From Lasioglossum baleicum (lineage: Eukaryota > Arthropoda > Insecta > Hymenoptera > Halictidae), in NCBI RefSeq assembly GCF_051020765.1, contig NC_134948.1, forward strand, positions 1,914,501 through 1,978,500: a stretch of 64,000 bases of DNA, in the 5' to 3' direction. The notes under the pieces are model-generated. The model was not told where the DNA came from. It searched no databases and worked only from the letters and a program-made list of their open reading frames with translations. The position numbers and the translations under genes were made by a program. Below are positions 39,820 to 46,789 of this stretch, in pieces; position 1 is the stretch's first letter, and the number at the start of each line of letters is the position of its first letter.

Positions 39820-42800
39820 GGCAGCTTACCAGTCGACGGTGGCCTTCGCGACGTACATCACTTGATCGTGAGAGTTCATTGGATGATGGTAATGGCGATC
39901 GGTGATGGGAACGATGGAGTGACAGACGAGACGAGTCTCGTTTTTATTAATTATTGTCAGGTTATAAGGCGATGCTAGCAGTCGGGACGATATCCGATCC
40001 AAGGCTAGCCACAGTTTATTGGCCACCACCCAAGACGGGTACTCGCATCGTTTTGTCTGATATTCTAAAACAATACATAAACATTCGTTAACACGATTTT
40101 CTAGCGATTTGTAGTGATCGGACCGATACCGATACTATTGATGATATTCAATCAATTCGATACCAAAGTACTCAATGGGAAGTATCGATACGTATTGAAG
40201 TGTAAGGTATTTGGTATTAATTTTCGATACTGATACTTCATGAATTGTTACCCGTTTGATACTTCTACGAAAGTATCGATACCAGTTTGATACTTCGTAA
40301 ATGTTTCGATACCTGTTTGATACTTTACGAAAGTATTGATACCCGTTTGATACTTTATGAAAGTTTTGATACCTGTTTGATACTACCGTAGAAGTATCAA
40401 ATCGGTATCAATGTTTTTGATACTCTTTACTTTTGATACCTATTCGGTACGGCATCAAAACTTGCGGATTGGTATCGATAGTATTGATTTGGTATCGGTG
40501 TGATCAGTAGCGATTTGTATTCCAAAAATGAGCTATAACATTCGATCGAATAAGTTTAATTCCTGCCGGAAGTTAAATACGATTAGACGTCCAAGAATAG
40601 GGCGTCGCGTCGTGGCAGCAGGATTTATTCTGTCCTCGAAATAATACAACTCCGTCGCTAACACAGTTATTCCAACCTCGAAATGCATAATACAACTAGA
40701 AACTCATTCCGGACTCTTCAAGTTCGCCAGGTTCTCGTGCTGATAACCAAACTGGCATGCAAACTTCGTTCTTTTTCATTCTTTCACGCGTTTCGCCGTC
40801 GATTCGCCATCGTCGATAATAATTGTATAATCCCGTGAAACGAGTAACAAAATCCGAAAGCAATGAACACCGAGTCATGGCGATTTTTGAAGGAGATTAC
40901 CGTGCGAATCGAAAACGCGGCGATATTACTGTAGTGGTCTCCGTTCTAAACATAATTCAAAGGTGCATTTGCGGATCAACGATATCGCTTGGCCGATCGA
41001 TATATCGATCACCTCTAGCGCAGTGCACATACATCGGCGCCCTTGCATTTTTAACGGTCCATTAATTCGTGCACGGTGATTGATAGCTGCGAGCAGTCGA
41101 CCATCGACACGATAACTGTTTGCAGACGACAAAGCTGACGCCCGTTTATGGACGAGCTTCGCGTTTTTCCTGGACCATTGTAAACACTAAGCTATTTTTT
41201 TCGGTGACACAATTTTCCTACCACATCAGATAGCGCGCGGCTTGATTTACAACACTGTTACTCTGTGTTGCATTAAAAATCGCAATGAGAATATCAAATT
41301 CCACCACGATGCAGGACAACGTACACGGGAAACAACACTGAAATTCTACACCGGCCATTATCCGGCGCAATGCTAACTCATTTTAATATTTCGCTGCGTG
41401 CACAGTGCTGCGCAATTTGATACTCGCTCCTGAGTGCATTGTCTGAATTCATTTTTTAGGTTTCACTGTGTTCGGTTACGCGCGGTCTCCGAAGTTCATT
41501 CATGTTTGTTGCCTTCGAAATACAGGGTGACAAGAAATAACGGAGTTAATCGTTTCTTATTATAATTCTGTCAAATTGACGAATTTTTGAAAAACCAAAT
41601 AATAACAACCATAACATGGACCTTTAGTATTCATATATTTAAGAAGTTTCGAAATGGCCACCCCTTGCGCCGATACAGAGGCTCAAACGTGTCTTGAAAT
41701 TTTCGGCAATGGGCCGCAGCTCTTCTGGCGTCATTCGGTCCCACTCCTGGTACAGAGATTTTTTCAATGACTCCAAATTTTTATGGGGCCGAGCACAGGC
41801 CCTGGCCTCCAAAATCGACCACACGCTGTAGTCCATCGGGTTGAGATTCGGTGAGTACGGCGGCCATTCCACAGATGTGATGAAACCTGGAAAATGGGCT
41901 TTGCACCACTCCTGAGTCGTTTTCGTCCTGTGGGCCGGCGTGGAATCCTGCTATAACGTCCATTCCGGATCGCCGAGGTGCTGTTGGGCCCACAGAAGTA
42001 CGACGGCTTCGAGAATGTCCCGTCGATACACTTCTTGGTTGATTTTGACCCCTCGATCCACGAAAACCGTAGCAAATCCCATTTTCCAGGTTTCATCACA
42101 TCTGCGGAATGGCCGCCGTACTCACCGGATCTCAACTCTATGAACTCCAGCGTTTGGTCGATTTTGAAGGCCAGGGCCTGTGCTCAGCCCCATAAAAGTT
42201 TCGAGTCGCTGAAAAAAACTCTGCGCCGGGTGTGGGACCGAATGACGCCAGAAGAGCTGCGGCCCATAGCCGAAAATTTCAAAACACGTTTGAGCCTCTG
42301 AATCGGCTCAAAGGGTGGCCACTTCGAAACTTCTTAAATATATGAATACTAAAGGTCTATATGTTATGGTTGTTATCACATTTGGTTTTTCAAAATTCAT
42401 CGATTTGGCAGAATTATAATAAGAAATGTTTAACTCCGTTATTTCTTGTCACCCTGTAGGAGCAGGTTTTTTGACTAACGTTTGACCAGCAATGTGATTG
42501 ATTTTTTTCCGGAAATTCTGCTGATCTGAATGGAAACCAACCAATGAGAACAACGAGTTTTCAATTGCTAACACTAATGCGTTACTTTGCCACTGTCGAA
42601 CAGGACAAAATCAGAGGGAACGACCCGCCACCAACGTGAGAAATGTTTCCCTCTCTGAACCGGGATAGAAAGGAGCAGCAGTTCCGAGATTCTGGGGTTA
42701 ATCTACCTCCTGGAAAGTTTAAATGGAAACGCAGAACCGACGCAGGAGAACGAGGTTAACGAAACAGTCGACTGTTACAAGCCACGGTTAAAAATTGTTT

Positions 42801-45800
42801 AATCTGCTTAGTAGATTGCATTCGACACGTGGGAAATGTTCAAATTACGAAAGCGATAATACGGTTTTATAATCAGCTATCGATTCTCCCTGAAATTTTG
42901 AAAATCGCTGACGATACAATCCGGATCAATCGGAACAGTTTTTTATAAATTAAAAACAAAAAATTAGATTTCGATACGACGAAGAGGGAACGCTAGGACG
43001 ATAAAAACCGCGAACCATGGAAACGGACGCGCAGCAGAAATTCCATCGTAAGCCGACCGAACGACGGACAAAGATTCATCCGGCGTTTAACGTTCAACGA
43101 ATTCAATTCCAAGAATGCCCGGGCGCCGGTCCCGACGGTTCGAGCTATCACCTCAATTTGGTTAACCGTGGCTGCAGCGCCAGAATCATCGCAATCTGGT
43201 AAGGTTACGTGCAGCTATGCGATACCATGGAATACTCCAAGTACCTGACATCGACCACCGCACGGCCCCCGATAGCATGCGGAACAAGAATCTGATCTGG
43301 TGTCCACGAACACCCTCATAGTTCACATGCTCTTGTTCTTCGAGCCTGTTCCTATCGCCGGCCGCGGTCGCTGTCATGCCACGATGCTTATCAGTTAACG
43401 ATCTGGCGCTGGCTTGATCCCCGCGATGCTCGAGTGTCGGTCCGATCATAGTTTTGCAATTTATAATACTATTTTATCGTCCATGTGTATTAGGTTGTCC
43501 CAAAAGTTCCATTCGCAATGTGTACGTTGAATATTGTTAAATGAATAATATGTTAGTGTTCTCGGCGCAACGGTTCGATCAACTAATTACGAAAAAGCAA
43601 ATTTTGCACGTTTACTTAAACTTTCGACGTTTCGATCCATGTGTGGATCCTTTTGAAGAGAGTAGAAAAACTGCGTCTGAAAAAGATTTTATAATGTAAT
43701 AAACAAAGACTTTAGAATTTCTGTGAAATCGGATTGCACTTCTGTATCAAGATACTGTATTAAATTACTTACTTGCTTTATGGAAATCTTAAAAACGGAA
43801 TTGATATGTATTAACACATGTTGTTCTCATGTCGTGACATTGCAATCCGATTGCACAAAAACTTTAGGTTTATTACATTATAAAAATCTTTTGCAGACGC
43901 AGGTTTTCTACTTTCTTGAAAAGGATCCACACGTGGATCGAAACGTCGAAAGTTTAAGTAAACGTGCAAAATTTGCTTTTTCGTAATTAGTTGATCGAAC
44001 CGTTGCGCCGAGAACACTAACATATTATTCATTGTACAATCATACGATCGATAATTCAAACAATATTTAATATTGTTACATCACACAAGTATCGAGTTAA
44101 GTTAAACCAGGTCCGTTTTATTACCAAATAATGAAAAGTTAATCTATGTATCTTCTATCTTCTTCTATATTATACAGGGTGAGTCACCTAACGTTGCCAC
44201 CTCAAATATCTTTGTTGTTTTTAAAGATACGTCAAACGTCTGAAGGAAAAAGTTGAATGGTAAAATGGAGCTCATACGATACACCAAAACAATTTTTGTT
44301 TCTATGTAATTTTTTTGAGAGATATGAAGGTCACCTTCATTTTTTTAAATGGAATGTCCTATTTTTTTTATCATAGATCGATAGAGTATCAAATTCTGAG
44401 TATCAAAGTGTTGACCTACATATGTCCTAAACCTAATAGTTAACGAGATATTATCGAAAGAAGAAAGAAAATTGTTTAGATAATATCTCGTTAACTATTA
44501 GATTTAGGACATATGAAGGTCAACACTTTTATACTCAGAATTTGATACTCTATCGATCTATGGTATAAAAAAATAGGTCTTTCTATTTAAAAAAAGAAAG
44601 TTGACCTTCACCTCATCTTGGAGTGTCCACCGGGAAAAATAAAAGTCCCACCACATGATGTCCCCTTCGGTACTGAACAACTTTCATGTGAAACATTTTT
44701 GCGTACAATAAATATTTTTGGAGATATTCGTCTGTGTAACGGCTTATAAAATTTCCACCCTGTATACATATACGTATTTTTCGGACAACCTATTATAGAA
44801 TTAAACTTTCTTTCCAAGGGAACCTATTTGATTTTGTACAGGAGGGTGGATTTCGATTTTCCCTTGGTCCAAAAATTTTTTGATCTCGCTCAAAACTCGA
44901 CTGAAAGTGTGCACCATTGATTGGTCTAACAGAAAATGATTTCGACTCACTCTGCGTCATCTTATAGGTCATGGCAGCATCGTTGACACTGTATCCGGTG
45001 CAGCTCGCATCGGCGCTCTGCGCGACGGTCCAGGAACCGTTCGACGTCTGCTGATAAATGAAGCATCTGTAGCTCTGCTCGTCGTTGATCTTCCGGGGCC
45101 CGTGCAGCCGAGCCACCAAATTGTGCGTGCTGCCATCCTTCCACGTGGCGAAACACTCGAGCTCAATGTCTGCGAACCGAAATTGATTCGTTACTATTAT
45201 TCCGGCGCGGCTATATGGCAGAACAGACGACGGGGAAAATAAATTAGCCGCGATCACCACCGAAGGTTAACGGTCAGCAGCGTTTTACACGCCGATAAAG
45301 CATGCATCGCCATCGAGGATGAATTATACACGCGTTCTCCTGGCGACCCCGCGGCCGTAGCACTCGCGGAAAATCGTTTCGAGGAGCCGCGCAACAAATG
45401 GTAATTGACAAGACCATTAATCATTCACCGCGACGCCGAAAGCTTTATTGACCGTTACAGGTCTCCCGTGTCGTGTTAATCTACGTCGCGACCGAGTATT
45501 ATTAACGAGGCAAAAATCGGACAGCGCCACTTAAGCGAGTCGAATGATCATCTTAATTAGCTGACTCGAACGTGCCATAGCCGTTGTAATATTACTGACT
45601 TGTTATAGGTTCGAGCTAGCTTTAGATAGGGTCTCGGGCAAGATTTAGTTAACACATCACTCAATAAGTCCCCGGTCTGACACATATATGGCAACATTGT
45701 TGACAGACCCACGTGATTTCCGGGTAATACTAACCTTCAAACATTACGTGTCAAAATTTCATGGCATCCCGACTGTTAGTTTAGAGGTTACTGTCGTTTT

Positions 45801-46783
45801 AGTGACCCCAGTTTTATAATTTTCAAGACGATGGATAGAAAGGAATTTCGTGTGTTGATTAAACACTGTTTTTTGATGGGGAAAAATACTGTTGAAGCCA
45901 AACAGCGGCTTGATAAGCATTATGGGGATTCTGCACCAGGGAAATCAACTATTATTGACTGGTATGCTGAATTTAGACGCGGTCGTACAAGCTCCGATGA
46001 TGCTGAACGCTCTGGTCGCCGAAAATCGGCAGTTGTTCCGGGAAACATAAGAAATGTCCACAAAATAGTTTTAAAAGACCGTAAAATGAAGTTGCGTGAG
46101 ATAGCCGATACCTTGAAGATATCAGGAGGCAGTGTCTTTACAATTTTACATGAAAAATTGGGCATGCGCAAGTTGCTTTCGAAGCGGGTGCCGCGTTTGC
46201 TCACACAAAGAGAGTATGTTGATGAATAAAGTGGAATTTCTAAAAAAAAATTTGTTTCTCTTTGTTAGACCGGAGACTTTATGAGTGATGTGTTCAGTCT
46301 CAGCCAAGCTCCACCGCCTTTAGAGTCTAGAAAATAAGATGTTCGCGGAGAGAAACGGTACGAACCGAAGCTCTCGGACGACGGGAGACTGGCGCAGGCT
46401 TGATACCGCAGGAACAGTCGCGAGTCTTGGGTGCAGGTCTCAGCGGTGGACAACGGCGAGCTGCACTCCTTTTCCCCGCGGCTGTAGGAGAACTCCAGGG
46501 GTCCTTTAAAAGGACAGGGCATGGGTGTCGCTCCGCTGCGGAACAACGAGATCAGATTGGTGTCGCTGGTCAGCGTGCTGCACAGCTGGGACAGACTAGG
46601 TGGTTTCGGCGAATCCGTACAGTATGCTGAAAAAGGAACGCGATCAATCTCTGACATTGCCCGAAGATCTTGCGATACCTGCCGAGAATCCGAACAAATG
46701 AACTCGAATACTCACATTCTTTGTATTGGAGAACGTTTGCGTGCTTCATGTGCATCACGATGCAGCGGTAGCAGTTGAACGGG
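10810..46783 (-). CDS. Spliced gene: cysteine-rich secreted/membrane-anchored insect protein (5' end missing)
   Basis: Seven minus-strand exons join in order (46716-46783, 46366-46626, 44951-45169, 39830-40064, 20557-20702, 18071-18343, 10810-10919). Their coding lengths sum to 1312 bases: one base completing an upstream codon, 436 codons and TGA. Every junction has AG/GT borders and compatible phase, which is strong internal evidence for the model. The product has Cys pairs spread through three blocks: residues 1-182, 183-309 and 310-401, counted from the first codon seen. It has N-glycosylation sequons and a hydrophobic C-terminus. I recognise the pattern (CYRC near an LQYKE motif, then EC.ATWKDGS and C.YP.W blocks) as an uncharacterised insect ectodomain family, treated in Pfam, from memory, by DUF7042-7045. 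No biochemical role is known to me. A signal peptide exon is expected upstream. Exon lengths and splices are seen; family is recalled; function is unknown. Confidence 0.8.
10991..11470. mobile_element. Long palindromic TTAA element
   Basis: 480-bp region whose two halves (about 10991-11240 and 11260-11470) are reverse complements over more than 200 bp. Outer ends are TTAA followed by GGGGATCTTTTCC and, on the other side, its inverted relative. TTAA at both limits suggests piggyBac-type mobilisation. A related copy lies at about 47630-48060. Confidence 0.75.
11478..11638. mobile_element. mariner MITE, TTAGGTTGTCGCAAAAG ends
   Basis: 161-bp element with TIRs TTAGGTTGTCGCAAAAGTTT / AAACTTTTGGGACAGCCTAA, flanked by TA on both sides. 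These are classic insect mariner ends. The interior is too short for a transposase. Confidence 0.85.
12608..12979. mobile_element. Element with GAATCTAGCTGGACAAAA ends
   Basis: 372-bp stretch bounded by GAATCTAGCTGGACAAAA and its reverse complement. It contains a fragment of the GACTGCGGAT MITE (about 12700-12835), so it is itself a host for another insertion. The same end sequence recurs at 55635. Confidence 0.6.
12700..12835. mobile_element. GACTGCGGAT MITE fragment
   Basis: The right end TTTATTTTGCATAAAGATCC followed by GCAGTC-TA matches the end of the 3486-3682 copy. The left end is not recognisable. Confidence 0.5.
12985..16540. other. Intronic stretch (intron between exons F and G), no exon recognised
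   Basis: Contains a GAC trinucleotide run (14203-14230) and a (TC)n run near 14786-14806. Longer open frames here are low-complexity or overlapping on both strands. Nothing recognisable. Confidence 0.45.
14203..14230. repeat. (GAC)n trinucleotide run
   Basis: GAGGACGACGAGGACGACGA followed by further GAC units. Confidence 0.85.
16544..16869. repeat. 163-bp tandem duplication in an intron
   Basis: GAAATGAAA at 16544 recurs at 16707. Both units include TTCTGTTGTCGCATCGAAC, GGTGCTCGAATAGTCGGAG and GTGAGATCACACCTGGACGG with few differences, so the duplication is fairly recent. Confidence 0.8.
17865..18039. mobile_element. Foldback MITE, GGGTCATTCCATGCCAAATC ends
   Basis: 175-bp element with about 58-bp terminal inverted repeats beginning GGGTCATTCCATGCCAAATC. 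It is flanked by AACC on both sides, a candidate 4-bp duplication. It ends 31 bp from the exon F donor, inside the intron between exons F and G. Confidence 0.8.
18071..18343 (-). CDS. Coding exon F, third cysteine block
   Basis: 273-bp exon with acceptor CTCTTTCCAG and donor GTGAGT, giving 90 full codons. It begins SEPTTRQCPNLGRYEIVSVL; the C-P-x-x-G-[RK]-Y start is characteristic of the last module in this family. An acidic, low-complexity loop (DNSEDLLGVDGDPN) follows, then PARCRYGSVRRLEIGC and SCSDEAPS. The loop is a likely variable or disordered insertion. A 175-bp foldback MITE ends only 31 bp beyond the donor. The exon ends with one base (G) that pairs with exon G to make Ala. Confidence 0.82.
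19589..20190. repeat. Tandem duplication, one unit carrying a transposon
   Basis: Unit 1 (19589-20013) and unit 2 (20014-20190) both start GCGACGATTCCTTCCGTTCG and end TAAACATTTTA. Unit 1 is about 248 bp longer because of the TTAA element at 19696-19936. Unit 2 preserves the uninterrupted site. Confidence 0.8.
19696..19936. mobile_element. piggyBac-like MITE, CCCTTTGCACTCGAA ends
   Basis: 241-bp element with inverted ends CCCTTTGCACTCGAA and TTCGAGTGCAAAGGG. It follows TTAA (19692-19695) and is followed by TTGA, a mutated TTAA. The neighbouring duplicate reads CGATTAAAATTATATTTCC at the same place, confirming the insertion. Confidence 0.88.
20183..20214. mobile_element. GACTGCGGAT MITE end fragment
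   Basis: ATTTCGCATAAGGATCCGC followed by TGTC-TA is a diverged right end of the MITE at 3486-3682. Confidence 0.4.
20557..20702 (-). CDS. Coding exon E, NNGYVCL segment
   Basis: 146-bp exon with acceptor CTTTTTCAG and donor GTAAGT, giving 48 full codons. It reads NNGYVCLMLHRRDEHVIEMQ, then PDYVCNSSTF with an NSS glycosylation sequon. The first base completes the Cys codon begun in exon D, so the junction reads TVDC-NNGYVCL, the end of the second Cys block. It is separated from exon D by a 19.1-kb intron. The matching phase across such a long gap, with the expected Cys spacing, is the main support for linking them. It ends in phase 1 and joins exon F as Thr. Confidence 0.8.
20730..26500. other. 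Intronic stretch (first part of the 19-kb intron), no exon recognised
   Basis: Holds (TC)n runs near 21527-21540 and 24262-24281, a diverged ~168-bp duplication around 22754-23000 and a (TA)n run at 26240-26268. The remaining sequence is unique-looking, with overlapping random frames. Confidence 0.45.
26240..26268. repeat. (TA)n microsatellite
   Basis: Uninterrupted TA run of about 29 bases. Confidence 0.95.
26522..26761. mobile_element. piggyBac-like MITE, CACATTACCGACCGG family, complete
   Basis: 240-bp element flanked by TTAA at 26518-26521 and 26762-26765. It starts CACATTACCGACCGGTGATT and ends CTTACGGTAGGTAAAGAG, an imperfect inverted relative. It is the intact reference copy for the broken copies at 5893 and 60005. 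Confidence 0.85.
28117..28303. mobile_element. GACTGCGGAT MITE, right end truncated
   Basis: Starts TA-GACTGCGGATTTTATGCA and follows the 3486-3682 copy through ATTCTTTATTTTGCATAAG. There it is cut off by half of a foldback element. Confidence 0.65.
28304..28387. mobile_element. Half of a GGGTCCCATGG foldback MITE
   Basis: Only the right arm is present: AAAACCGTGTCGGAGAAATC and onward to CATGGGACCC. It abuts the truncated MITE on its left and a coding-like stretch on its right. Confidence 0.75.
28389..28660 (-). pseudogene. Unidentified coding-like fragment
   Basis: A minus-strand open stretch of about 90 codons has balanced amino-acid content and varied third positions, unlike the low-complexity frames around it. 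It reads, for example, CPPYITGELRDGNPTNLQGA and later GHFETVFIQDSHYIRDRNPQ. I do not recognise a family. It ends exactly where a foldback arm begins. No acceptor or donor that would fit the surrounding minus-strand gene was established. It could be a captured gene fragment, a decayed mobile-element or viral protein, or chance. Confidence 0.3.
29506..29832. mobile_element. MITE with CAGGGTG...CACCCTG ends, TA-flanked
   Basis: 327-bp element flanked by TA, with ends CAGGGTGTCCCAAAA and CGTTACGAGACTCACCCTG. The right end, inverted, reads CAGGGTGAGTCTCGTAACG and closely resembles the left end of the element at 44175, so the two are related. Confidence 0.7.
29840..36260. other. Intronic stretch, no exon recognised
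   Basis: Within the 19-kb intron between exons D and E. It has GA-rich runs near 31553-31570 and (TC)n at 35725-35760. Open frames are unremarkable. Confidence 0.45.
35725..35760. repeat. (TC)n microsatellite
   Basis: Slightly interrupted CT run of about 36 bases. Confidence 0.9.
36270..36577 (+). mobile_element. Possible solo LTR
   Basis: 308-bp stretch flanked by the 7-bp direct repeat TATGTTG (36263-36269 and 36578-36584). It starts TGCGTTGCGTGACG and ends GATCCTACAA. It contains a TATTATA word near 36440 and an AATAAA near 36486 followed by a T/G-rich segment, the order expected for U3-R-U5. No second LTR, primer-binding site or internal region was found. The 3' end is CAA, not CA, so the call is tentative. 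Confidence 0.35.
37943..37976. repeat. (TC)n microsatellite
   Basis: CT run with one interruption. Confidence 0.9.
38796..38841. repeat. (GA)n microsatellite
   Basis: GA dinucleotide run of about 40 bases. Confidence 0.9.
39777..39816. repeat. (TA)n microsatellite next to the exon D donor
   Basis: Uninterrupted TA run of about 40 bases, beginning 13 bp past the exon D splice donor in transcript sense. Confidence 0.95.
39830..40064 (-). CDS. Coding exon D, C-x-YP-x-W module start
   Basis: 235-bp exon with acceptor TTGTTTTAG and donor GTAAGC, giving 77 full codons. It opens the second Cys block with RCEYPSWVVANKLW. The C-x-[YF]-P-x-W start is the repeated module signature of this family. Two N-glycosylation sequons follow (NLT, NET), then VCHSIVP and a His-rich stretch, and KATVD. 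It ends with two bases (TG) that combine with the first base of exon E to make Cys. A (TA)n tract sits 13-53 bp past the donor and a 396-bp transposon lies 48 bp upstream of the acceptor, so this exon is tightly enclosed by repeats. Confidence 0.82.
40113..40508. mobile_element. GATACC-rich element with 10-bp TSD
   Basis: 396-bp element with ends AGTGATCGGACCGATACC and the inverse of ACTGATCACACCGATACC. It is flanked by the exact direct repeat AGCGATTTGT (40103-40112 and 40509-40518). The interior repeats GTTTGATACTT and GTATCGATACC-like words many times in both orientations. Class is uncertain (hAT-, P- or Mutator-like by duplication length). Confidence 0.75.
41639..42075 (-). pseudogene. 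DD37D transposase C-terminal fragment (left arm and spacer)
   Basis: Reads on the minus strand from FVDRGVKINQEVYRRDILEA through QDSTPAHRTKTTQEW to WPPYSPNLNPMDYSVWSIL and KTRLSL. Exactly 37 residues lie between the Asp of the QD motif and the Asp of NPMD, the DD37D signature of maT-type Tc1/mariner transposases. A TAG at 41951-41953 replaces the Gln codon before that Asp, so the frame is broken. The N-terminal HTH region and first catalytic Asp are missing. Confidence 0.85.
42077..42301 (+). pseudogene. DD37D transposase C-terminal fragment (right arm)
   Basis: Plus-strand inverted copy of the last ~75 codons, from HFPGFITSAEWPPYSPDLN to KTRLSL. The third catalytic position reads SMN instead of PMD, so the Asp is lost. 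Confidence 0.85.
42460..43010. other. Intronic stretch, nothing recognised
   Basis: Lies between the palindromic element and a short plus-strand open frame. No repeat or exon is recognised. Confidence 0.4.
43017..43197 (+). CDS. Candidate small plus-strand exon (unverified)
   Basis: An ATG with an A at -3 context (GAACCATGG) opens 60 codons reading METDAQQKFHRKPTERRTKI and later QFQECPGAGPDGSSYHLNLV. The frame runs into a CTG-GTAAGG sequence that could be a splice donor. It lies in an intron of, and antisense to, the minus-strand gene. No family is recognised and no partner exon was found. It may be chance. Confidence 0.2.
43540..44033. mobile_element. Foldback element, GGCGCAACGGTTCGATCAA family, copy 1
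   Basis: 494-bp palindrome with arms of about 150 bp beginning AATGAATAATATGTTAGTG and then TTCTCGGCGCAACGG. The inner parts include GTTTACTTAAACTTTCGACG and ATGTGTGGATCCTTTT. A mariner-like end (TTAGGTTGTCCCAAAAG) lies just left at about 43490. Copy 2 is at 52456. Confidence 0.75.
44175..44762. mobile_element. MITE with CAGGGTGAGTCACC / CACCCTG ends and inner hairpin
   Basis: 588-bp element flanked by TATA/TA. Ends are CAGGGTGAGTCACCTAACG and AAATTTCCACCCTG. An internal inverted repeat of about 85 bp per arm (near 44383-44465 and 44480-44562) contains GATCGATAGAGTATCAAATT and AATATCTCGTTAACTATTAG. A mariner-like end (GGACAACCTATTA) lies just to its right. Confidence 0.7.
44951..45169 (-). 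CDS. Coding exon C, ATWKDGS / YRCFIY segment
   Basis: 219-bp exon with acceptor TTCGGTTCGCAG and donor GTGAGT, giving 72 full codons. It reads IELECFATWKDGSTHNLVAR, later YRCFIYQQ, an NGS glycosylation sequon, and SCTGYS near the end. This completes the first large Cys block of the ectodomain (residues 111-182 of the recovered protein). The exon ends in phase 1 (A) and joins to exon D to make Lys. The intron upstream (1196 bp) contains a deleted mariner; the intron downstream is 4.9 kb and contains the palindromic transposon and two foldbacks. Confidence 0.83.
45200..45660. other. Intronic stretch between exon C and a mariner remnant
   Basis: Nothing specific recognised. Confidence 0.4.
45667..46279 (+). 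mobile_element. Deleted mariner element
   Basis: About 613 bp, TA-flanked, with ends AGTCCCCGGTCTGACA and the inverse of AGTCTCCGGTCTAACA. It retains the 5' part of a mariner transposase gene and the 3' end; the catalytic region is deleted. It lies in the 1.2-kb intron between exons B and C, opposite in strand to the host gene. Confidence 0.85.
45831..46229 (+). pseudogene. mariner transposase N-terminal fragment (intact HTH half, 132 codons)
   Basis: Starts with a genuine ATG, MDRKEFRVLIKHCFLMGKNT, followed by the helix-turn-helix region with the HYGDSAPGKSTIIDWYAEF and KLREIADTLKISGGSVFTIL motifs of mariner DNA-binding domains. The frame ends with a stop after RLLTQREYVDE, where the sequence jumps to the 3' end. 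The D,D34D catalytic half is absent, so it cannot transpose. The open frame of the DNA-binding half is free of stops or frameshifts, which implies a fairly young deletion. Confidence 0.88.
46366..46626 (-). CDS. Coding exon B, six-cysteine segment
   Basis: 261-bp exon following a TTTTTCAG acceptor and ending at a GTTCGT donor. It carries 86 full codons. It starts YCTDSPKPP and holds six cysteines, including the PCPFKGPLEFSYSRG segment, ECSSP and TCTQDSRLFLRYQAC. The line-up of a C-P-F-x-G-x-x-x-F-S-Y-S-R-G run followed by paired Cys is what made the family recognisable. The donor GTTCGT is non-consensus at +3, but the phase (one base, G) joins cleanly to exon C to give Asp. Confidence in the donor is supported by that reading frame. 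A mariner-type remnant lies 86 bp past the donor. Confidence 0.82.
46716..46783 (-). CDS. Coding exon A (5'-most recognised), CYRC motif
   Basis: 68-bp exon bounded by a CTCTGTTCCAG acceptor and a GTGAGT donor. It encodes 22 full codons beginning PFNCYRC and ending NVLQYKE. It starts with one base that completes a codon from an unseen upstream exon and ends with one base of a Ser codon completed by the next exon. The two cysteines three residues apart and the LQYKE end match the end of the first Cys module of the insect family named in the gene entry. A start codon is not present, so at least one more 5' exon must exist. The following intron is only 89 bp, the shortest in the gene. Confidence 0.78.
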
Positions 46784-46789
46784 CTGGAA

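Larger units (their letters stand above)
41523..42456. mobile_element. Palindromic ('snapback') mariner/maT-type element
   Basis: 934-bp element flanked by TA, with ends CAGGGTGACAAGAAATAACG and its inverse. Arms of about 380 bp (41523-41903 and 42077-42456) are inverted copies of the same transposase 3' end. The 173-bp spacer belongs to the minus-strand copy. It therefore has two right ends and no left end, the product of an inverted internal duplication. Confidence 0.85.
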
